The notes beneath the pieces were generated by a model. That model did no database searches. It was not told the origin of the DNA and worked only from the letters and a program-made list of their open reading frames with translations. From assembly GCF_016918075.2 (NCBI RefSeq), contig NZ_JAERPS020000007.1:1-64000 (forward strand): DNA of 64,000 bases, in the 5' to 3' direction. The stretch comes from Rheinheimera maricola. Its GTDB lineage: Bacteria; Pseudomonadota; Gammaproteobacteria; Enterobacterales; Alteromonadaceae. Positions 17,536-24,719 of the stretch are shown piece by piece (within the stretch, counting starts at the first letter, position 1; each line of letters begins with the position of its first letter). The translations under genes were made by a program, and so were the position numbers.

Positions 17536-18288
17536 ATGGAACAGCCTACAGACAGCCAGGCGATCGGCAATGCTTTTGCCCGCAAAGTTGACGCCGCCTC
17601 AGGCAGTATGCACCGCGCGATTGACAGTGCATCAGAAGCTGCATCACCGGCATTAAAACATATGACAACGGGTGCTCATAATTCGGTAGACAAGTTGGCC
17701 AATGGTATTAACCACGCGGCTGAATCTATATCGACAAAGAGCTCGCAGCTGCATCATCTGCAACAACAGCTGGCTGATACTACACGCACTCAGGTACGCA
17801 GTCATCCGTTGCTGTCTGTTGGGGTTGCGTTAGCCGGCGCAGTGGTGGGCATGATGCCAACTGACTCTGAGGATACCACACCCGCTACGGCGGGTGTTTC
17901 TTCAATAACGGCTGATGTCAGTGCTGAATTAGCAGTATGGTGGCAACAGGCCAGAGCACTGGCCTATGATCAACTGCAGTTGCTGACGCTGGAAGGCGAG
18001 CGGGTGGCGAACAGCATGGTGGCATTGCTGGTGTTTGGCTTGCTGGCTGGCTTACTGACGCTGACATTATGGTTTGCCGCGCTGGCGCAAATAATTATGT
18101 TAGCACAACACTACGGCGTGGCAACCGCACCGGCGCTGGCGCTGGCTATGGTGGCTAACCTGGCCGCTTTATGGTTAGTGTTGCGCCGCTGCGCGCACTA
18201 CAGTGGCTTACTGCGTTTTCCCTCTACCATGCAAAGCTTGCAACTGGCTGCAGCTGAGCCAGATGCTGATAGCCAAAAGAAGGTGTAA
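17536..18288 (+). CDS. Membrane protein combining YqjD-like and YqjE-like regions
   Basis: A 250-residue inner-membrane protein. The N-terminal 75 residues are amphipathic and helix-forming. TTRTQVRSHPLLSVGVALAGAVVG resembles the C-terminal membrane anchor of DUF883 proteins (ElaB/YqjD, ribosome-binding inner-membrane proteins). The second half (LLTLEGERVANSMVALLVFGLLAGLLTLTLWF...) resembles the holin-like YqjE family with two membrane helices. In E. coli these are separate neighbours yqjD-yqjE-yqjK; here they appear fused. ATG 17536 with GGAG 7 bp upstream is preferred to 17503. Confidence 0.7.
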   Translation: MEQPTDSQAIGNAFARKVDAASGSMHRAIDSASEAASPALKHMTTGAHNSVDKLANGINHAAESISTKSSQLHHLQQQLADTTRTQVRSHPLLSVGVALAGAVVGMMPTDSEDTTPATAGVSSITADVSAELAVWWQQARALAYDQLQLLTLEGERVANSMVALLVFGLLAGLLTLTLWFAALAQIIMLAQHYGVATAPALALAMVANLAALWLVLRRCAHYSGLLRFPSTMQSLQLAAAEPDADSQKKV

Positions 18289-18289
18289 T

Positions 18290-18610
18290 ATGCAGCATGA
18301 TCAACAGATTGCTAAGCTGGTGGCGCAATTGCCCCGGCAACGCCAGCAGTTAGCCGGTCAAACCAGCGCAGTGACACAAGCGGTGTATCGTGGCCTGAGT
18401 TCACCTGCATCGTTGTCTGTGGCCGTTGTGGCGGGTGCTATGCTTAGTTGGCGCTGGTTTAAGCCAACGCCGAGCCCTGAGCAACACAATAAACATTGTG
18501 ACGAAAGCGCAATAGCAAACAGTAAGTTATCTGCAGCACCAATCGGCAACCTGCTGCGGCAAAGTCTGTCTGGCGCATTTATGGCGTACCTTGTGCGCAA
18601 CCTTGCCTGA
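18290..18610 (+). CDS. YqjK-like small membrane protein
   Basis: A 106-residue protein starting 1 bp after the previous stop. The N-terminal part is basic and Gln-rich (LVAQLPRQRQQLAGQTSAVTQAVYRGL), then a membrane-like stretch (SLSVAVVAGAMLSWRWF). The layout resembles E. coli YqjK, encoded after yqjDE, and the gene order supports this. Its C-terminus overlaps the 3' end of the convergent Crp/Fnr pseudogene by 32 bp. Function unknown. Confidence 0.6.
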   Translation: MQHDQQIAKLVAQLPRQRQQLAGQTSAVTQAVYRGLSSPASLSVAVVAGAMLSWRWFKPTPSPEQHNKHCDESAIANSKLSAAPIGNLLRQSLSGAFMAYLVRNLA

Positions 18611-19346
18611 CTAATTGTTCAGCTGCAGACTGCTGCGGTTCACCGAGGACGCGCTGATAATCATCTAGCCCTGCCTGATAACACTCACAGGCAAGCTGCT
18701 TTAATGCATTGCGGTCTAAAATACTAATCATGCCTCTGCTATAACGGATAAATTGCTGTTGCTGCATAATGCCGGCAGCAACAGTAATACCACTGCGACG
18801 TACACCAAGCATATCGGCCAGAAACTGATGTGTCAGGTAAAACTGACTGCTATGGGCGCGATCATGGCTCATCAACAGCCAGCGTGCCAGCCGCGGGCTT
18901 AACTCGTGAAAGTGTGCACAGGCGGCACTTTGCGACAGCTGTGCCAGTTACACAAACAGGTATTGCTGCAGTACATGCTGCAAATGTGGGCATAGCAACA
19001 AAAATTGCCCTAAGTCGGCGACATCAATACGCCAGGCGGTACCCTTACCTTGTACTACGGCCTGCATCGGCGCTGTGGTCATGCCCAACGCCAGCGTAAC
19101 TCCCAGCATGCCTTCGTTACCTATCAGTCCCATCTCCAGCGGCTTATGCCCCTCGAGTTTGGTAACCAACGAGATAAAACCACTAAGTGGAAAGTACAAA
19201 TAGCGGTAACGCTGATTCGGCTCGCACAAAATATCGGCAAACTCGAGCTGCACCACATCGCAGTATTGCAACAAAATGTGGCGTTCTTTGCTGCTAAGTA
19301 ACTGCAACAGATGATTGGTGATAAGTGGTACGGTCGACACAGACAT
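18579..19346 (-). pseudogene. Crp/Fnr-family regulator interrupted by an in-frame stop
   Basis: Read as one frame this is a complete regulator: a cyclic-nucleotide-like domain (PLITNHLLQLLSSKERHILLQY...LFADILCEPNQRYRYLYFPLSGFISLV...), then a helix-turn-helix region (FYLTHQFLADMLGVRRSGITVAAGIMQQQQFIRYSRG). A TAA at 18948-18950 falls after HVLQQYLFV, just before LAQLSQSAACAHFHELSPRLARWLLM, so the DNA-binding half is cut off. No shift is needed; one substitution would restore it. The paralogue at 19461-20213 has the intact equivalent. ATG 19346 has GGAG 8 bp upstream. A sequencing error is the main alternative. Confidence 0.8.
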
Positions 19347-19441
19347 AAGAGGAGCTCCCGACACTGGCATTGCCACTATGGCGCAAGACAGGTGCCGCGC
19401 AGCCTTGAACTGTCAGCATAGTGGCCTGCAGCAGCAGCGTC

Positions 19442-19457
19442 TGTGCGCTACAACACT
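19442..19457. promoter_or_regulatory. TGTGCGCTA site between the two Crp/Fnr genes
   Basis: TGTGCGCTACAACACT lies between the end of the intact regulator gene and the start of the broken paralogue, 96 bp upstream of the latter. It shares TGTGCGCTA with sites at 20275 and 20860. Confidence 0.35.
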
Positions 19458-19460
19458 GAG

Positions 19461-20213
19461 TTACATCGCCAGTTTACATAATGGCAGTAAGCGATCGGTT
19501 TCAGCTTTAACAACGTCGTAGCATTCGCAGCTTAGCTGTTCAAGTTTAGGCCGGTTGGTAACCACAATATGGCCGCGGCTGTAATCAATTACACCTTGTT
19601 TATGTAAGCGGCCGGCGGCTTCGGTTACGCCTTCGCGGCGCACGCCAAGCATATTGGCAATCAGCTCCTGAGTCATCACCAGGTGGTTATCTTTTAGCCT
19701 GTCTAATGACAACAGTAACCAGCGACATAATTGCTGGTCAATGCTGTGATGGCGGTTGCATACTGCGGTTTGCGCCATTTGGGTTATTAATGCCTGCGAG
19801 TAGCGCAGCATTAAATGCAGCAACTCACCGTGGCGGTTAAATTCGTCTTTCATCCGTTGGCCCAGAAGGCGGTAAGCAAAGCCGCTACTTTGTACTATGG
19901 CGCGGCTGGTGGTGCTTTCGCCGCCCATAAACAGCGATACCCCAATTAAACCGTCAAAACCGACTACTGAAATTTCAGCTGATGAACCGTTTTCCATCAC
20001 ATACAGCAAGGACACTATGCAATTGGTTGGAAAATACACATAACGCATCACATCGCCGGATTCATACAACACCTTACCCAGCGGCATTTCTACCAATTCC
20101 AGGTGCGGGAATAAACGCTGTTGCACTTCGGCTGACAGGGCATTGAGCAAATGGTTCTGCGTTGGTTGATGTTGCGTCGTAGACCTGCTTTGCAATGGTG
20201 CCGGCATTGACAT
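19461..20213 (-). CDS. Crp/Fnr-family transcriptional regulator
   Basis: About 250 residues. The N-terminal cyclic-nucleotide-binding-like beta roll (LLNALSAEVQQRLFPHLELVEMPLGKVLYESGDVMRYVYFPTNCIVSLLYVMENG) lacks the Fnr cysteine cluster and the strict cAMP-binding residues of Crp, so the effector is unknown. The C-terminal helix-turn-helix is VMTQELIANMLGVRREGVTEAAGRLHKQGVIDYSRGHI. ATG 20213 (MSMPAP) is preferred to 20231 because AGGA is 8 bp upstream. It is a paralogue of the adjacent broken regulator and is preceded by a near-palindromic site, suggesting autoregulation and control of the surrounding stress genes. Confidence 0.88.
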   Translation of the reverse strand: MSMPAPLQSRSTTQHQPTQNHLLNALSAEVQQRLFPHLELVEMPLGKVLYESGDVMRYVYFPTNCIVSLLYVMENGSSAEISVVGFDGLIGVSLFMGGESTTSRAIVQSSGFAYRLLGQRMKDEFNRHGELLHLMLRYSQALITQMAQTAVCNRHHSIDQQLCRWLLLSLDRLKDNHLVMTQELIANMLGVRREGVTEAAGRLHKQGVIDYSRGHIVVTNRPKLEQLSCECYDVVKAETDRLLPLCKLAM

Positions 20214-20274
20214 TATGTTTGTCCTTTCCATGATATTGACAGTTTAACAGTATGGTTAAACAGACTGTTAACTC

Positions 20275-20290
20275 TGTGCGCTAGCGAACA
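20275..20290. promoter_or_regulatory. Near-palindromic site upstream of the Crp/Fnr gene
   Basis: TGTGCGCTAGCGAACA is a 16-bp palindrome with one mismatched pair, centred at 20282/20283, 62 bp upstream of the intact Crp/Fnr start and downstream of the BON lipoprotein gene. It shares the TGTGCGC half-site with 15142, 20722 and 20860. Confidence 0.5.
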
Positions 20291-20304
20291 TAAAGCTCAA
20301 GGCG

Positions 20305-20616
20305 CTATTTTACCTGCATCGAATTTTTAACCGAGGTAACGCCGGTAATGCTGCGCGCCAAGCGCATGGCAGTATTTATATCGTCTTGTGAACTGACAAA
20401 ACCACTTAGCTGCACGGCACCTTTATAGGTTTCGACATTAATTTCACTTACTTTGAGCGAGGCGGTATTTAAAATAGCCGCTTTAACCTTAGTGGTAATT
20501 ACCGTGTCGTCGATATATTCACCGGTACCTTCGCGGGTGTTGGTGGCGCCGCAGCCCAGCAGCGTCAGGCTGAACAGACTAAGAAAAAATAACGCATAAA
20601 TATTACGTGTTTTCAT
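20305..20616 (-). CDS. BON-domain lipoprotein
   Basis: A 103-residue lipoprotein (lipobox TLLGCGA near residue 22) with a single BON domain: EYIDDTVITTKVKAAILNTASLKVSEINVETYKGAVQLSGFVSSQDDINTAMRLARSITGVTSVKNSMQVK. This is the short OsmY/YraP-like type, expected in the outer membrane or periplasm. It lies upstream of the Crp/Fnr gene on the same strand with a 91-bp gap that holds a candidate operator. ATG 20616 follows GGAGTTTCAACC. Confidence 0.88.
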   Translation of the reverse strand: MKTRNIYALFFLSLFSLTLLGCGATNTREGTGEYIDDTVITTKVKAAILNTASLKVSEINVETYKGAVQLSGFVSSQDDINTAMRLARSITGVTSVKNSMQVK

Positions 20617-20721
20617 GGTTGAAACTCCGGTTAAATAATGAGCTTGTTAGTGCTGATGGTGTGCAGTGTGTTACTGAACCCGTTGACAGAGCTGAGCTTA
20701 AGCCTTTGTCGCCGGCAGCTC

Positions 20722-20737
20722 TGTGCGCCATCGCACC
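20722..20737. promoter_or_regulatory. TGTGCG-N4-CGCACC site
   Basis: TGTGCGCCATCGCACC is an inverted repeat with half-sites TGTGCG and CGCAC(C), the same architecture as 15142-15157. It lies between the divergent BON lipoprotein and Lmo0937-like genes. Confidence 0.45.
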
Positions 20738-20859
20738 TTAACAAGGGGTTAGATTGGTGTGGAAACTTATTATGCGGCGGCAAAGCCGGGCCAACTGCCG
20801 CGTTAAGTGACGCTACTTTGCATAGGCCTGCTTATTCAAGCGGTTTTTTAATGCTGCTG

Positions 20860-20875
20860 TGTTGTATAGCGCACA
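20860..20875. promoter_or_regulatory. Second TGTGCGCTA site, minus orientation
   Basis: On the minus strand this reads TGTGCGCTATACAACA, matching 13 of 16 bases of the site at 20275-20290. It ends 60 bp before the Lmo0937-like start. Confidence 0.4.
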
Positions 20876-20935
20876 TACAACAGTATTACCCTGTCGCATA
20901 GTAAATGCCCTTATACCGTTATCAGGCAGAACCTT

Positions 20936-21082
20936 ATGTTAGAAACCATCATTGTACTATTGGTTATTTTATGGGCACTGGGGTTGGTGTCTTCTTACAC
21001 CATGGGCGGCTTTATTCATATATTGCTGGTCATTGCATTGGTGGTGGTGGCGGTGCGGTTAATCCGTGGCCGCAGAGTTTAA
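20936..21082 (+). CDS. Lmo0937-family small membrane protein
   Basis: A 48-residue protein, MLETIIVLLVILWALGLVSS followed by YTMGGFIHILLVIALVVVAV and the basic tail RLIRGRRV. This two-helix pattern with the central TMGGFIHILLVIA segment and terminal RGRR is characteristic of the Lmo0937 (DUF5670) family, commonly associated with stress genes. It precedes the degenerate GGDEF gene by 14 bp, so they likely share a transcript. Upstream lie two TGTGCGC-type sites. Function of the family is unknown. Confidence 0.85.
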   Translation: MLETIIVLLVILWALGLVSSYTMGGFIHILLVIALVVVAVRLIRGRRV

Positions 21083-21096
21083 CCGGGAGAGTGACG

Positions 21097-21756
21097 ATGC
21101 AGAGTAAACCCGGCTTTATTAGTCATATTCACAGCCTGTTGCCGCAGGAGTTAAAAATACTCAGGCAACCGCGGCGCAGCTATGCTGAGTTGCAACGCGC
21201 ACTGCAGCGGGCGGAGACCATTACCGAACGCACCTTATGTGAGCTGTTGGCGCTGCGGCAAAGCCAGCAGTTGGGTAATGAGGCGGATACGCCGGACTCG
21301 CAGCAGTTGCAACATCAGTTACGGTTTATGCTTAAGCAAGCAAAGCGTTGTAACAAAGGCTTTGCTCTACTGTTTGTGCAACTGGACCAATATAAGCATA
21401 TCTGTGATAACTACGGCGCCCGGCTTGCTCAGCAGGTTAGTGAGCTGGTGTTGGCGCGGTTGATGGCGGTCGTACGTGATTGTGACAGCGTATGCCGGCA
21501 AACCAATGACAAATTTTTGCTTCTGATAAGCGATGTAACACGCGTTTATGATGCCGTATTGGTGGCAGAAAAAGTGATACAGAAACTGGCGGTATTAAAC
21601 GGGCTTGTGCAGGAGCCGTTGGGGTTGTCGGTCAGTATCGGTATCAGCCGTTATCCGCAAGATGGCAACGACGCAACTATATTAATAGAACTCGCTGCCG
21701 CCGCTATGGCGCACGCACAAAACCGTGGCGGCAATCAGTTTTCTTTATTGCGTTAG
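21097..21756 (+). CDS. Degenerate GGDEF-domain protein, probably catalytically inactive
   Basis: A 219-residue paralogue of the cyclase at 15213-15935 with the same plan: an N-terminal coiled coil (AELQRALQRAETITERTLCELLALRQSQQ) and a GGDEF fold (KGFALLFVQLDQYKHICDNYG...LGLSVSIGISRYPQDGNDATILIELAAAAMAHAQ). The signature loop reads QTNDKF (about residues 135-140) where GGDEF is expected, and the metal-binding aspartate of FLDLNNFK is Gln in FVQLDQYK. Cyclic di-GMP synthesis is therefore unlikely; a receptor or regulatory role is possible. ATG 21097 follows GGGAGAG; the longer frame to 20905 overlaps the Lmo0937-like gene. Confidence 0.85.
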   Translation: MQSKPGFISHIHSLLPQELKILRQPRRSYAELQRALQRAETITERTLCELLALRQSQQLGNEADTPDSQQLQHQLRFMLKQAKRCNKGFALLFVQLDQYKHICDNYGARLAQQVSELVLARLMAVVRDCDSVCRQTNDKFLLLISDVTRVYDAVLVAEKVIQKLAVLNGLVQEPLGLSVSIGISRYPQDGNDATILIELAAAAMAHAQNRGGNQFSLLR

Positions 21757-22001
21757 CGCAAAAATTTCTGCACGTAGCTGCAGCTGGCATACAGTTGATA
21801 CTGCTGGCTTTTGGCCCAGGCCAGGCCGTGGCGCACCAGCTTTTCTGCCAGGCCTTTGCCGCGAAAAGCTGGTGGTACAAAGGTATGGTGAAAATTAATA
21901 TTATTGCTGTTTACCGTGTAGTCCAATACAGCCTCTGCGCCAGCCAGTTGCAACACAAAGCGTTGTTGTTCAGCTTGATGCAGAATTAGTGGCTCTGTCA
22001 T
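21753..22001 (-). CDS. Small GNAT-like N-acetyltransferase (YidJ/CG type)
   Basis: An 82-residue minimal acetyltransferase. It has strands with VLDYTVNSNNINFHHTFVPPAFRGKGLAEKLVRHGLAWAKSQQYQLYASCSYVQKFL; RGKGLAEKLV is the acetyl-CoA pyrophosphate loop. This matches the short GCN5-related family (PF14542-like). Its ATG overlaps the stop of the upstream small gene (ATGA), and its end overlaps the convergent GGDEF gene by 4 bp. The acceptor is unknown. Confidence 0.85.
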   Translation of the reverse strand: MTEPLILHQAEQQRFVLQLAGAEAVLDYTVNSNNINFHHTFVPPAFRGKGLAEKLVRHGLAWAKSQQYQLYASCSYVQKFLR

Positions 22002-22264
22002 ACGTCATCTTCCAGCCAGGGGGTTGCCGGCAACAGCGCCAAATGCGCAGCATAACGGTCTAAATTAAAGCTTTGCTGATGTTCAATCACGTCTATCATT
22101 TCCGGCGCAAGGGCGCAGGCAATCAGTTCTATGGCCTCGTCACGGCTATTGCCGGTCATGCGCAGCCGCATTAGGGTTTCGGTAACTTGCTTTGGGTAAT
22201 TGTCTGCCAGCTGGTTTTCGACTACTTCAAACAGCATGGCCTGATCGAGCTGTTCATCGCTCAT
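21998..22264 (-). CDS. Small protein of unknown function coupled to GNAT gene
   Basis: An 88-residue acidic soluble protein (MSDEQLDQAMLFEVVENQLADNYPKQVTETLMRL...). No recognised domain, although the helical repeat with EAIELIACALAPEMIDVI is typical of small conserved gammaproteobacterial proteins. ATG 22264 has GAGG 5 bp upstream and is preferred to a longer frame starting at 22450, which would overlap the divergent NRAMP gene. It overlaps the GNAT start by 4 bp. Confidence 0.7.
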   Translation of the reverse strand: MSDEQLDQAMLFEVVENQLADNYPKQVTETLMRLRMTGNSRDEAIELIACALAPEMIDVIEHQQSFNLDRYAAHLALLPATPWLEDDV

Positions 22265-22414
22265 GGTTGCCTCAGTTTTGCATGGGGGTGGCGCCAGTAT
22301 GAAAGAATTCGCCGGCGTTGCCAATTGCTGCAGCAAAAAAGCGTTTAGCAGATAGTATTTCAGCAGGGCTTTGGCTAAGCTGAGGCCTAATAAAAACCAG
22401 ACAGAACAATAACT

Positions 22415-23644
22415 ATGCAACAACCAAGTTTGTGGCGTGGCCGCATGCAAGCGCTGGGGCCGGGTATTTTAATGGCGACAGCGGCCATCGGCGGCTCGCA
22501 TCTGGTGGCCTCTACGCAGGCCGGCGCCTTATTTGGCTGGCAGCTGGCCTGGCTAATATTACTGGTGAATGTGCTTAAGTACCCTTTTTTCCGCTTTGGC
22601 GTCGAATACACCTTAACTCGCAAAGAAAGCCTGTTGGTAGGGTATCAGCGCAAAGGTCGCGGCTATTTTTACAGCTTTATTGTGTTAAATATTATTGCTG
22701 CCGTGGTGAATACCGCCGGCGTGCTGCTGCTTACCGCCAGCTTGTTGCAATACGCCTTGCCGGGCAATTTGTCAGTGACGTTATTATGCTGGCTCATTTT
22801 AGCGGCCTGCTTAGCCATTTTACTGCTGGGCCATTACAAGGCACTGGATAATGTCGCCAAGCTGATCATGATTTTGCTGACCATTACCACTGTAATTGCT
22901 GCTGTTATTGCCTGGAAAAATGGCGCTCAGGCGCCGGCAAGCTATGTCGGCCCATCACCCTGGACGTTGGCCAGTTTGGGCTTTTTGGTGGCGTTAATGG
23001 GCTGGATGCCGGCGCCGATAGAAATCTCTGCTATTAGTTCGCTGTGGATGAAGGCGAAGCAGCGCGATGTAACGATTACCCGGGCTCAGGGCTTATTCGA
23101 TTTTAACGTCGGTTATTGGCTTACCGCTGCTTTGGCACTGGTGTTTTTATCCTTAGGCGCGCTGGTGCAATACGGCAGCGAGCAAGCCATAGCCCTGGCC
23201 GGTGGTGCCTTTGCCCAACAGCTAATGTACATGTATGCCAGCACCATCGGCGATTGGAGTGCGCCCTTAGTGGCGCTGATTGCGTTTTTATGTATGTTTG
23301 GCACTACCATTACTGTGCTGGATGGCTATGCCCGTACGTTACACGCTTCATTTGCGCAACTGGGCTGGATAAAGCATAAAGCGGCACTGAATTACTGGCT
23401 GCTGGCACAGGCCGGCTGCGGTATGGCGGTTATCTTGTTTTTTAAAGCCGCTCTGGCGCCGATGCTAACCTTTGCCATGACACTGGCTTTTTTAACCACG
23501 CCGGTATTTGCCTGGCTGAATTACAGCCTGATGCGCGGCGACGGCGCTATAGTGCTTAGCACGCCGCTGAAAATATTAAGCTGGGCTGGTCTGATTTATT
23601 TGAGCAGTTTTGCTCTGGTGTTTTTATGGTGGTTTGGTCGCTAA
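22415..23644 (+). CDS. NRAMP-related membrane transporter with altered metal site
   Basis: A 409-residue polytopic protein with about 11 membrane helices that resembles NRAMP divalent-metal transporters (GPGILMATAAIGGSHLVAST in helix 1, LVALMGWMPAPIEISAISS in helix 6). The canonical helix-1 motif DPGN, which binds the metal ion, is GGSH here, and the helix-6 motif is MPAP. Transport of classical Mn/Fe is therefore doubtful; NRAMP-related carriers with other substrates (for example magnesium) are known. ATG 22415 lies soon after a divergent gene; no strong ribosome site is visible. Confidence 0.82.
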   Translation: MQQPSLWRGRMQALGPGILMATAAIGGSHLVASTQAGALFGWQLAWLILLVNVLKYPFFRFGVEYTLTRKESLLVGYQRKGRGYFYSFIVLNIIAAVVNTAGVLLLTASLLQYALPGNLSVTLLCWLILAACLAILLLGHYKALDNVAKLIMILLTITTVIAAVIAWKNGAQAPASYVGPSPWTLASLGFLVALMGWMPAPIEISAISSLWMKAKQRDVTITRAQGLFDFNVGYWLTAALALVFLSLGALVQYGSEQAIALAGGAFAQQLMYMYASTIGDWSAPLVALIAFLCMFGTTITVLDGYARTLHASFAQLGWIKHKAALNYWLLAQAGCGMAVILFFKAALAPMLTFAMTLAFLTTPVFAWLNYSLMRGDGAIVLSTPLKILSWAGLIYLSSFALVFLWWFGR

Positions 23645-23647
23645 CAG

Positions 23648-24424
23648 TTAAAAGGCAGGTAAAAAATGCTGGTCCAGATTGTACTTGGCCAGCAGTGCCA
23701 GCCACTCGGGATCATTTGGCATTGTGACCACCAGCTCATGCAACTCATGTTGCAACTCCAAATCCGCGCTGCTGAACATCAGGCTGCGGTTAATGCTTTC
23801 ATGCGGCTCATCGGCAATATAAAACTGGGTTTTATCTTCGCCTTGCAAAAATATGTAATTCAATGTCGACAGGCTGATAATGGCAAAATCACCCCGGCCC
23901 AGGCGCAACATATCCAGCACATGCTCTTCCTGCAGGGTGTCTACCCGCATTAAATTGCCATTATTCAGTGCCTGCTCAATGCCAACATAACGATAACCTT
24001 GCACGCCTAAAAGGGTTTTGCCTTTCAACCCGACGGGGCTAACGTCAGATACGGCATTTTTTTTCAACGATATAAACACATCGCTGTCGCGCAATATCGG
24101 CTTGGAAAAGCGCATGCGATCACCAAGTTGTTTAAACCACACTGGCTGCACGCCTACAACCACGTGCGGAAACGGCCGTTGCAACATAGCGTCAAGCCGT
24201 TTGCGTGGTACAAACTCAGTTTTATACCAGTATTTAGTGCTGCGTTGGTTTAGGTAATGTGCCAGCTCAAAATACAGCCCTTGCTGAGTACCTAAATCGA
24301 CGATAAAGGGGGCTTTCAGATGATAGGTAAGCAACAGCACTTCCTGTCGCTGCTGCGCCGCCGCCGTATGAACAAACAGGGCAGTAACAACAAAAACCAA
24401 CATGCTAACGTGTTTAAGTGACAT
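23648..24424 (-). CDS. Periplasmic substrate-binding-like protein (SBP_bac_3 type)
   Basis: A 258-residue exported protein with a signal peptide ending in HTAAAQ. The mature part has the two-lobe amino-acid-binding-like pattern (LTYHLKAPFIVDLGTQQGLYFELAHYLNQRS..., GLKGKTLLGVQGYRYVGIEQAL, DMLRLGRGDFAIISLSTLNYIF). No permease or ATPase gene is nearby, and many Alteromonadales carry such orphan proteins, so it may sense or scavenge rather than feed an ABC transporter. It is convergent with the NRAMP-related gene, 3 bp between stop codons. Confidence 0.82.
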   Translation of the reverse strand: MSLKHVSMLVFVVTALFVHTAAAQQRQEVLLLTYHLKAPFIVDLGTQQGLYFELAHYLNQRSTKYWYKTEFVPRKRLDAMLQRPFPHVVVGVQPVWFKQLGDRMRFSKPILRDSDVFISLKKNAVSDVSPVGLKGKTLLGVQGYRYVGIEQALNNGNLMRVDTLQEEHVLDMLRLGRGDFAIISLSTLNYIFLQGEDKTQFYIADEPHESINRSLMFSSADLELQHELHELVVTMPNDPEWLALLAKYNLDQHFLPAF

Positions 24425-24526
24425 GGCTTAATCGGCTGCAAGCGCGAGATAACCTGACTATAGTGCAGCGCCAAAAAAGCTGCCAGCGTATTGTGCTGCT
24501 GACAGCTACTTTTCTAAAACGCCGGG

Positions 24527-24645
24527 GTTTTCACTACGGGCGTTGCCCGAAGCGCCGCTGGCATAATTGGCGTAGTACCCAGTGTCTTAATAAACGCGTC
24601 TAGCTTGTCGCTGGTGCAATCCAGCTGAATAGTGCAGCTAAAACT
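24527..24645 (-). pseudogene. Degenerate duplicate of the 3' end of ilvH
   Basis: The DNA aligns with the ilvH 3' end at about 26251-26375 with a 9-bp gap; long blocks are identical, for example GCCCGAAGCGCCGCTG and ATTGGCGTAGTACCCAGTG. In translation CTIQLDCTSDKLDAFIKTLGTTPI matches ilvH YTIQLVGTSDKLDAFIQALGTTPI. Only this C-terminal piece of about 40 residues remains. It is inside a 71-codon open frame (24514-24729) that has an unrelated start, so it is most likely a remnant rather than a gene. It lies on the same strand as ilvH, on the far side of the 24720-26108 gene. Confidence 0.8.
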
Positions 24646-24719
24646 GCACTTCGCGGCTGGGTAGTGCAACTCGCGCCTTACGGTATTGGTTATATCCGCT
24701 GTTTTTGTGGTAGGAGATG

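Larger units (their letters stand above)
20617..20935. other. 319-bp intergenic region with two TGTGCGC-type sites
   Basis: No convincing gene. An 87-codon frame at 20638-20901 lacks a ribosome site and domain signal. The stretch separates the divergent BON lipoprotein and Lmo0937-like gene and holds the motifs at 20722-20737 and 20860-20875. Confidence 0.5.

Noticed and set aside
20638..20901. 87-codon plus-strand frame
   Set aside because: No ribosome site, no domain, starts next to a divergent gene and covers the two candidate operators; most likely chance.
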